Assembly: GCF_008831285.2 (NCBI RefSeq)
Contig: NC_045147.1
Location: forward strand, 13,618,854 to 13,682,853
Length of the DNA stretch: 64,000 nucleotides
Source of the DNA: Nymphaea colorata
Lineage: Eukaryota > Streptophyta > Magnoliopsida > Nymphaeales > Nymphaeaceae
Direction: 5' to 3'
Below are positions 24,626 to 36,308 of the stretch, piece after piece; position 1 is the stretch's first letter; the number at the start of each line of letters is the position of its first letter. A program made the position numbers and the translations under genes. A model generated the notes under the pieces. The model did no database searches. It was not told the DNA's origin and worked only from the letters and a program-made list of their open reading frames with translations.

Positions 24626-27600
24626 TTAACATGAAATCTCCTCCTTGAGCACATGCTCCCAATCGTAGGCAGAGTCTGACTGGGAGGAGCTTGTGGCTCC
24701 ACCTGAGGATCGTTCATTTCTCCGATTGTGTACTCCACCAGATGGGGTTGGATGCTTTAGAGAGACAAGGTCATCACTATTCTGGGCATGAAGAGGTCTG
24801 TTTGTTTCTACCTCCTGCCATGGCATAGGATGCATATGATGCGTGTTGCCTGTGGTCGAGGCACATGTTCCTGGTGATTCAGTATGTCTTCCACCAAGTT
24901 GATCATGCAGCACCAGAGTATCCTGCAACGAAGCAACAGCAAAAGGCTGCCACCTTTGTGCTGTAAAACCAATGTCCATGTTAAAATTCTTGGAGGTTTG
25001 AGGTGCCATGGACTGAGAACTGTGTCTCGGTACGGCCACCTCCAGTTGCTGGTTGCAATCAATGCCTTCTACGTCAATAGAGTCTGGCAACATTGCTGGC
25101 TCTCTGTCCGAACTGCCACATTTCTCGTGACGCTGTTTCAGGATTTTAATTCTTGTAGCAATTGAAGCCTCCACATCATTGTGTTTGCTTAATAATCCCT
25201 TAGGTTCAAGTTGACTCCGGGTTATTACACCCACAGCACCAAAGTCCCCGTTCGAGCTTCTAGATGTCTGAGTATTACGAGTGGATATTGCAGGAACTAG
25301 GCTAGCTGCAACTATGAAGATAGTACACATAGTTCCGTATGCAGAATAATTGAAGAAAAGAAGACAAAAAGATTAAAAGTGCAACCGCTTACCTTTTGCA
25401 GGTGGCTGTTTGTGATTCCCAATCTCAGTCCTTATTTCACTGGGCATGAGTGGATTGTCTACATTCTGTGTGGACTCAATGTCAATTGAATCTGGTAATG
25501 TAAGCTGCTGATCTTCCTGTTTATTTGATCCTTCAATTCGGCATTTTAAAATCCTAAAACGTGCAATTACTGAAGATTCCAGATCATTGTGCTCACTTGC
25601 TGAACTTTTAACCTCATGCAAGCTCTGATCGTTTCCATCCATAGTATCACAAACGCCATTTAAGCTACTCATTACCCCTGAACTTGCATTCAAAAAATTA
25701 TGCCTGCTTGCTGAACTTTTAGCCACATGTAAGTTCTGTTTGTCACCATCAATAGCATCAAAATTGCCATTTAAGCTACTCAGCAGCCCAGAACTAGAGT
25801 TAGATCTTGTGTTCAGAGAACCGGTGGCATCTGTAAAAGGAATTCATTCTTAGATATGTAGAGCAGGTTTAAAGGAAAAATCAAACCACACCAAACCATC
25901 ACCCCCTTCCTCTCACAAATGAAGGCTCATTTACCTCGATCTTGTTTGCCTTTCAAAATCTCTGCATTCATATTTGCCAACCTAACCTCATATTTCATTG
26001 CACATAGTGCAGCTTCAGCCTCAAGCCAGAGTGTTTTGTATACTTGAACCTGAGGAAGGTCATCACTTTCATTATCAAGATTATCCTTCAATAGCTTCTC
26101 CATAGCCTGCACAGTGCAGATGAATGATAGGTTGATGCCACGAAGTGTAAATAGAGGAAATAAGTCTATCTACCCAAGCAGTTGAATCCCAAATATGAGT
26201 CTTGGTCCTAAGTCAACTGCCAGCAGTTAATCACAAGTTCCTTCACAGTTTACCAAGATACGTTGTAAATAGATAAGTCTATGTTTTTAAACCAACATGA
26301 CTGGTAAAGCAGTAAAAAAGCAGCAGCTGCAGCTTTAATTTTTGGTTAATGGACTGTCAACCTATCATGTGATAACAAGCAAGAAAGAGGAATGGAGCAG
26401 AGAACTACCTTATGTACACCATTCTCGTTATGAGAGGACACAAACTTACGACATCCAATATTCTTTGGGGTGCCACTCGTATGAATTGATCTGCCACTTT
26501 CACTGGTTTTCTTATTGCCAGTATGCCTAATATCGTCAATTTCTGCAGGGATGCCTTGAGATCCGCCCATGCATGTAAACTGGGGAAATAGGAAGAGCCT
26601 TAGACTACTTTTCAAGTATAAAGGAATATGAATAAACCAAAATACAAATACAGTGGAAATCTTCCTCCAAAAAGTCTGAACCACATGCTGTTAACTGGAG
26701 CTGTGTTTCAAGAAATGAAATGCAAATCCAAACTTTTGGTGTTACAAGACAGTAAAAGGGAAAAAAACAAAATAAGTACCTCACCAGGTGAAAGTGCACA
26801 AAAAATATAAAAAAACCTAGTACGAAGTATGAACACACTGTCACAAAGAACAAGTCAGACACTCGTGGAGTGGAATATTCTATAATAATCTTTCAGCAAA
26901 ATATATATATATAGCACGAGTTCTATATCAACTACAAAAGGCATAGTATAAACACACTATTGAAAAGAACAAGATGAGTCGGACACTTGAGGAGAAACAC
27001 AATCTACAGTAACCATTCAGCAAAAAGTAGACATATGAGTTCCTATATCAACTAGAAACACAAGAAAACATGAACATGATGCATCATTAGACACACAGGA
27101 CCTATCAAAAAGTTCCAGAACGGCAATGGGACTGCCAACATGCCAATAGGCAATATGAAGCAGAAACATCAGCCATTTGCACCGATTGCACCTTCCTTTC
27201 TTCAAAGACGGATTTTGTAGAACCCACAAAGTAATCTGTCTCCTTGAATATCGAAAACAAGAAGACTGTGACATAGACAAAATGTTGTCCAAGAAAATTT
27301 TACATATGGTTAATTAAGTCAATTAAGTTTTGCCAGTACCTTCCAAAGAAACAGCAAAAATAATGAGGTAGACCTGTTTTTTACTCCTACGTTTGTTAAA
27401 CAGAAACGAATTTAGGCTGTAAAAATCCACAAAAAAACAATTTTGGAGACACTTATTTCTCATAAACACCTAACCTTTTTCAGCAGAGATAAAACTTGAC
27501 CAGAAAAGCCATGCAAATCTTTCTAAAAATGTAAGTGTAACTCTGAACATAGCATCTCTGGAAGACAATGTCTGCAGAACAGTACTATCAAAATAGGTTT

Positions 27601-30600
27601 GATGATCTCCCTCTTTTCCTTTCCCTCATTGATCAATAAAGATATACTTGAACAAGATGAACACAGGACAGCTTGGACAATAACAAAGTTCACACAGAAA
27701 TCAAAGTTCACACATTGAAAGCTTTTTATATTTCAAGATGACATTTTGCAGCGAGTTCAACAATGATAACTGGGAATGCCGGACAGGACTAAATTCACAT
27801 GCTGACAGGATTCTTCAACACGGTCCAACATAGTATGAACAAGACCAAGGACAGCTAGGAGAATACAAAAGTTCACATAGTGACCAGGTTCTTCAACATA
27901 AACCAAGTATGTTTGCTCCCAGAATCTGACATAAGAACTAACTCCCCCCAGGCAGCAATACATTTTCATGTCATGTCAGATGATTCATTCAGCTCCATGG
28001 ATTGCAAGCATATTCCCTGCTGCATCAATCACTCTGCCACTGAAAACAGCAACAGCCATGATAATGATGGCTTGTAATTATCATTATTTCATCTGTATCA
28101 AGAACAATATGCACAAGCTCCAGCACAAAGACACACCCCAGTCAGAGAGTTAAAACAGGTTGTTGAAGAGGTTCAAACTTCAAAACATTTAAGCAGCACC
28201 TCTAAGAGTTAACTAGGACTTCCTTAAAAAAATTAAATCAGTTTGACACCTAAAAGTGCCACGTTTTGTTAATAGGAAAGGAGTAAAAATGGTCGGGAAG
28301 AGAGAGATAAACAGAGAGCTATGCTTCCAAAAATCATGCTAAGAATAACATAGACCCCTTTATCAACCATATTGAAACTTGAACCAGCCATCACTGGCTT
28401 ATAGAATTCTCCAGGATAAAATCAGTAGCCCAACACCCCTGCCAGGTTCAAAGTTTCTACATCCCTACTCACATATATATTGTGTATTTATTTTCAACAT
28501 GGGCCAGTCTCTAATAGCCACTGCCTAACTCAAATAAACATTACAATATGGACCAAACAAGAGATCAAACCAAACCTTGCAGGGATCAGCTCTAAGCTTT
28601 TCAAGACAAGCGCTGTCTAGTGGAGGACATGGTTCTGATAGATGATTTGACTTCTTGATAATGCACTCATCAAGGTTATTGGTGACAAGTTGAAGAACTT
28701 CAAGGTCATGTTCTTTCAAGGCATTCTGATCTGCATAGCACCTTGAAAGAAGCAATGCTGACAGATTATACATTGCTTTAAGCACTATATGAATGTCAGT
28801 TCTTTCAGGCAGACATTCATTTGGATTAAGAGACAATCCATTAAATTTTTCATGAACATCAGTAGAAAAGCTAGTTCCAGCACAAAATGAACTCTGAATG
28901 TGACCAACTGGTTGGGAAAGAAGGTCTGACAAGCCATCCTGGATAGGTCCCTTATTACAGGTGGAACAATCTTTTACTGTGGCTTCTGAGATGACAGATT
29001 CTCCAACAGAGATCATATTTGACTGTTCATTGGTTAAAGAAACTCCGATTGGTATTTTCAGTTCATGCCCCTCCCGATAAGAGTTGGAAGTACTGAAGCC
29101 TTCTCCTATCCTCTGAATCCCTTCATAAACATCACCAAAGTAACTTTTGTTTGCCAGCAAATTTACTTCATCTGTATCTGAAGATTTAGTTTGTGTAGAC
29201 AGAGAAGCAGCAGTCATATGAACAGGAGGTGGTGACAAACCACCAATACATTCATCATTACCCCAAATTAACTGGCTGGATGCCTCAGACAGTGAAACAG
29301 TTCCACCATGTATTAGAAGAGGCTGATCAGACGATTCAAAATTCTTGAAACATTGAGAAGAAACGTTTTCTGCAGCTTCAGAAGGAGCACACCGGAAACT
29401 TGGTATACCTTTCCAACATGGTGAATCCACAGCAGAAATAAATTGGTCGTTCTTCTCATGAAAATTTTGACAACCAGCAGCTGAAACATCCAAACTCTGT
29501 TCAGAAGCAGAAGAAAATAGGTTCAGGGTTGATGCTGTAAAGTCCAAATTTCCAAATGGCCTCTTATCTGAAAGACAATCAAGAGCTCCCTGGTAACTAG
29601 AAAAAGAATCTTCCATTCCCTGAGAACAAATAGTTTTGTAACTGGTGCTGGCATCATGGTCACCTTTTGAATGATGAACAAGATTGCCTTCGAGAATTGA
29701 GTTCCCTTCAGATCCCTTGCCAGTCGAAAAAATGTAACCAGCAAGGTCCTTGGAATTTACAAGTTCATCCATAGGCAAGTAGAGACCATTTACATTTTCA
29801 GACATCACTGTATCATTTAACAGATGATTGCCAGATGGCATTGGTTGTAATACCTGGGTAAACGGATAAACAGCAGTGGAGTCTGTTGTGCATGAACCAT
29901 GCTCAATGAAACATTCGTTTGTGGATACAGTATCTGATTTCATAAATACCCAAGCACTAGTAGCAGGCAGTAGATCTGATGAAGGGGGGTCATGGTCATA
30001 CAGTGAGATATCAGGTGACCCAAACACTTCAGTGAAGGCCAACCGTGTGTTGTTTTTGGAGTTTTCAGCTTGATGATTGGCAGACAAACACTTCAAATCT
30101 GTCACCTTATCACCACTTTGGGTAGGCCTCCCAGAAGAATTAATAGATTTTCCCTGATTGATAGCAGGAAGACCTTCACTAGCAGAGAATCCTATATAAG
30201 ACACAACCACAACAAAGTGAGGTTCATGCAAGCAAGCAACATAGCTCCCCAATGATGATTATGTAAGCACTTAGATCATAATAATAGCATCTCTATAATT
30301 TCATTATGCAGAAGAGAAATTCAAGAAGTTACCGTCAGCCACTGAACATTCTGATGCTTCTAGAGGCTGCCATACATGACAGACTGTAGATTTCCACCAA
30401 TACTATACATCTTCCACATGTATTATTTTATAATTTGATCAGATCTTTTTGTGAATTAGCTAAAATCACTAGGAGAACAACAAAAAATGGGTGAAAGTAT
30501 GTGGAGATGCATTATCATTATGCATGCCATGTCACAAGGATACATAGATTTGGGTTCTGTACGCATGTCTGGCACAGCTTTTCGGAGTTTCGGTACTTCC

Positions 30601-31368
30601 AATGTACCTGGTGTGCCATGAATCAGATTAGTGCCGGTCTGCCAGATCCACTTGACTCTTTTAATGCTTCAACTCTTTTCACCCTAAAACTTTTTTCTCT
30701 TCTAATATTCTCCCTTCTCTTCCATCCCCCACATTATTGCCAACCTGCGCCAACATCAAGTTGAGGGGACAACTGGTGATGCTAAGTTAAGTAGCAAATT
30801 TTCTATTTTATTTCGCTTTTCATTCCAGTGTTGGTTTTGATACTTTTCTCCAACAAACTAAGGACATTCTCCTTTTGAGAAGAACCTTTGCTTCATTTCC
30901 CTTATTTGAGATATTTTAGTTGTCTTTGAGAACTTTCAGGACTGGGGTTTTGTTTTGTTTGAAAATCCTTTTAATGTTCTTCTTGGAATATTTTTTGGTC
31001 AGTTGCAGGTTTTAGACTCTTTGTCATATATAGCTTGTATCTTAAACAAACAAAGATTTCAGGCAATTTTTAAATTTTCAAAAGAAAAAATCACACTTTG
31101 GCTGCATTTTTTTTGTTTATTTTTCTGTCATTGACTTTGCATTGTGTGGTTCCTTTTTTTTACAGTGATTTCCTTAACAATTTATTTTTTGTTTATCTTC
31201 CCTACTGTTTTATCTTAACATAACAAATACAGGCTTACAGGCTATTTTGCCTGAACTTTTGTAGATGATGATTGCATGTCTGTATGTGAAACTAGATCCT
31301 GACTACCATGAGACATCTTCACTGCAGGTTCGAGCAATAATGACAACATATAAAACTTGCTGTCACTT

Positions 31369-31426
<58 letters not shown>

Positions 31427-31647
31427 CACAATATAAAATACAAAAGACTGAAATACCCTTCAATGGAGGAAATAAAGGAGTTTGCTTAATTGAGATTTCT
31501 TGCCTCCTTTAAAGGGTATTTCAGTCTTTTAAAATACAACTAAGTTTACATTTTTTTAAACTTAATGTCTATTGTATGACCACCTTAAAATCAATAGCTC
31601 AGATAATTTCCATTGAGTTGGCATATTAAGGTCTTGTATTTACCTGT

Positions 31648-31679
<32 letters not shown>

Positions 31680-31935
31680 GTGAGTGAATGATGACTCTAG
31701 CTTTTCAGAGTCACCCAACCATCTAACCAAGATCGTCCATCTGAAGCAGATTGATGGTTGAGAGGAAAACAAAGACAAAAAGATGTGAACTAATATTAGA
31801 TTATGCAAATACCCATCTCCTTTTCGGCTTTTTCTCCTTGTTTTTCTCTTAACCTTTCATCATGGTGGTCAGACAGCCTTGATGAAATAGTTGGCTGGGT
31901 GACTTTGAAAAGACAGAGTCACCGTTCAATTTTCC

Positions 31936-31988
<53 letters not shown>

Positions 31989-34900
31989 CTATAACATAGT
32001 TGTCTTTTTTCACAATTTCTTGAGAAGATTATCCTTGTAATTTGTATAGCAACAAGAGACTTCATTATATTGTGACAACCTAATATGCTAACTGAATTTC
32101 ATGGCATTTTGTCCATCTTTTCACAAAACAACCATGTATATATAACCAGCAAAGTCAATTGCACAACAATTGACAGTTAGATCACTTAATTATGATGCAT
32201 ATGCAAATTTTATAAAGGTCCAGGAATCAATAATTTTTATAACTATTTCGGTCACATAAAAACATATCTTCTCATCTGAAAACAAGGACACGCAGCCCAT
32301 GGAAGGCCAGATTGCCCTCAGTCACCTCTCCCAAATTTCTAATACCAGTCCCACCTTATAACAATGGCCAGAGCCAAAACTTTCTAGGCAATGAGGTGAG
32401 GCCTGACACCAGTCTCAGAGTCGCCCCACAGAAAATTGCACATCAAATTATCGAGCTTTTTAATTAATTGGGCATTTTGAAACCATCATCCAGAAACTAG
32501 GGAGCACTGCAAGAACTGACTTGACTAGGCAGATTCCTCCGGCGTACGAGAGTAATCTGCTTTCGACATACTTAATTTTCCCTGCAGCTCTAAGATAACA
32601 GATCCCACGCTGCAGAATTCAATGAATCAGGACTAAGGGGAAGCCAGAGGTGTCTAGTAGGAGACTGTCCCTGCTTCCAACCCAACCAATTAGAAATGTA
32701 AGAAATCCCAGTCATATCCATTCTAAAGGGAAAGGAAGACCATTTTTGCAGGTTGATTTTCATTCCAGCATAATGCTCAAACAAAGAGAAAACTTCTGCT
32801 ACATTTTTATCGACACCTCTCCCTAGTCGAGGCACTTCCAACTTCCTCTTTGGAACAGCACCCTGTAAGGTTCAAGAAAAGATTTCCATAACGATTTAAA
32901 ATAGGTAAGGGAACAAGGGATCCCCTTGCCTAAGCCCAATAAAGTATCCAAAAAAACAACTTAGCTGGCCAGTCAACACTAAGGCAAAGAAAACGTTAGT
33001 CACCACTGTCATAACTCATAACTCTTTGGTTCCAAAAGGGATGAAACCCTAAATGCAACGTCGCAGAAGATAACAAGTTCCAACTGATCCTATTTTATGC
33101 TTTTGATAGGTCAATCTTCACAAAAATAATAGAAGACCTTTGGACATGGCATGCACCAGTTCATGTGCAAGGTGGTAACGGTGATGGATGTTTTTCTCCT
33201 CCAAAAAGGCCCCTTGGTTGCTGGAAATGATTCTATTCAAAAAAAAAATTCATTCTAAGAACGATGATCCTTCAAATAAACTTCAAATCACTACTTTCAA
33301 GAGCAATCAGCCTGAAGTTAGAGATATGAGAGGAAGAGTTAGATTTTGGGATTAAAATCAAGTGACTCATGCCAACTTCTTAACAAGTTTTTCCTTCACA
33401 AAAAAGTCATTGATGGCTTTGCTAACAGTTGGGCCTACAATATCCCAATTATTCTGAAAAAACGTGTTAGGAAACCCATCAGGGCCAGGGGCGCTGTTAG
33501 CATTAGCACCCATTACAGGCCACCACACCTCATCATCTAAAACAGGCCCTAAGAGCATTAAATTTTCATTAGCCGTCACTAGAGGGCCTGGTCCGATATC
33601 TGGAATCGAGCCTGAAGAGTCATCGCAGGTGAAAAAGTCCTTGAAATGTCTGGTACAAGCTGACAAAATCTGATCTAGATCATAAAAAGTTCCCTCATCG
33701 GTTACCACCTGCAAAATTCTTTTCTTATAAGCCCTTTTCTTGAACTTGTTGTTACAGTCTCCTTTAAGCCAGGAAATCCTTGCTTTTGCTTCAAAAAATG
33801 TCTTCATCCAATAAAGCTTTAGTAAGTGAAATTCTTATTTGTCGTTCACAAATGGATCAGTTTAAGGAGCCTATATCCTGAAGCTTATAAACCTCCGTCG
33901 GCTCATTCTAAAGTCTGCTAACCTTGACATCTACTTTTTAAACCCCAAATCTGCTCTAATTACTAAGACGGGTCCTAACTCTGTCAAGTTCCACAAGCAT
34001 GGGACAGACCCTGCTTTCTGCACTCCAGTTTCTTTCAATGATAACTCTAAAACTGGGCTCATTCTCCCCATGAAGAAAATATCTAAATAACCTCCTCCTC
34101 TTACTCATTGCTGCCACATAATCAGATTTACAGGAAAAGCCAAGTCGTCTGAAGAAGCTCCGAGCACCACCAAAAGTCTCCCTATGTTTCCAAACAACCT
34201 CACCCATGCATCATTCAAAAAACACGTATCTAACCTGTATTGAACTAGTGCAAGGGGATCACAAAAATTTGACCAGGTAAAGGCCCTGTCCCTGTCATAC
34301 ACCTTTCTCAAACCAGCAAAATGAATGAAAGAGTTAAATGCTAAGCAAGCATATAATGCAGGAGGTTGACCAACTTATCAGATTCTTTCCAAACAGAGTT
34401 AAAATCACCCACTACCAACATAGGCCCCTGTTTATTCACAAGTGTGGCTCCAACATCACTAGCTGATCCCTTCGGATTCTAAAATCAGGGTGTAATACAC
34501 CCCTACAATATCAAATTCTTACTCAAATCCTTGAGATTAAACAAACAATCAAGCCAAAATCTATTATATCTACAATTGGTTAGCAGATCATCTTTTCTCC
34601 AACCGAACACAACTCTAGTCCAGTTGGGATCGCCATTGATGTTCCACTCAAAAGTGAACTCATCAAAACGATTACAGAACCTTTCAAATCTATCCACACT
34701 AAGCATAGTATCAATGAGAAAGAAAACTACAAAATGGTGGGGTCTCAGCCAATTGGTGAAATCCCTTTGGGCCACCTTATAAGCAAGCACTCTCACATTC
34801 CAACTGTTGATCTTCATCTATAGGAGATGCTTGAAGTTTGAACCCCTCACTGACTCTTCCCCTGATGAAGGGATATTTTCCTTGTTGTGAAAATTCCCCA

Positions 34901-36247
34901 CACCATGAAGATCGAGATCAAGCATGCCTTGCACCGTTGCCGGTTCACCACGGTCAGCATTATGAGCAATCTTAGATTGCACCTTTTCCGCCATTCCTCT
35001 TTTTTAAATTACTAACCTCCTTGCACTGCAGGAGTCTCTTCTCGTTCAGGTTGATCGCCATTGGAGAAGACGATCCAACAAGTTTGTTTCTCAGATTTGG
35101 GCCTTCCTTTAAGACTGACTTCAGAACTTGATGATTAAAACAAGGAGGAACATCCGATTCGACTTCAAGAAGTTCCAACTTAGTCACTTGACAAAAATCC
35201 CTCAAAATATCAAACTTTCTTGGGTGAAACATCCTCCATCGGGGTCCAGCCATCAAGCTGATGTGGACCTCAGTAAGAGCCCATGCCCTTCACACTCCTT
35301 AGCTTGCATCCTTTAGTCAGTAATTACTTCAGAGCCTCGGAAGGAGGCTAACCCACCGGCAACAGCACCAGCCGAGAGGAGCTAGGCCTGCATCTCCGTG
35401 CCCAGCAGCCCTATGCCAGCCCAACAAGAGCTTGGGCCAAACCTCAACAGAACCTCAACAGCCTCCCACTTGAGCTGAGTCTCATCCAGGCATGTCCTAG
35501 GAGGCTAGGACCCACCTGGCACCCCCCATCTGGCATGCACAGGGAGCCACCCTCCACATGTGAGACCTCAGTCAGCCTGTTCCCAGGCAGATGCTTGCCA
35601 CACACCAACCACATACCACCTTCCAAGTGAGAAACCACCTCAGCATGGGAACCGCACCCCTCCACTCAGCACACTCCACCTCAAGGGGCATGTGGAACCC
35701 ATGTCAGCACTAGTGGGGCCCCCTTCCCCACGCGCTCCTTTTGAGCGAGCTCCAAAAGTGGTAGGCGCCACCATTTTTTAGCCGCCCCAACCCCATCAAC
35801 CAATGGGAGGGTTGGATGTTGTTAAACCTTTGGTGCGACCTCACTCTCACCAATCAGAGAGCTTGCTTCGAATTGGGCACACTCCTATTTGTTAAAATAT
35901 AAATCCTTCACCAACACGTTGAAGAGGAGTCTCTTAGGATTCCACCTCCTTGTAGAATGTGTTAAGATATTTAATGTCCTTGTAACATGTGAAGAGTCTC
36001 CTAGGATTCTATGTTGTAGTTAATATCCTTGTAATATGTGAAGTCTCCTAGGATTCTACGTTGTAATTAATATCCTTGTAATATGTGAAGTCTCTTAGGT
36101 TTCTATGATGTAATTAATGTCCTTTGAGCTTGTGAAATCTCCTAGGATTCTACGATTGGAGACTCTTAGAATTCTGAAAATGGGATTATAAATAGAGGCC
36201 GTGCAAACCATTTTGGCTACGGCTTCTTCTCCTCAGCTTCTTCTTGT

Positions 36248-36308
<61 letters not shown>

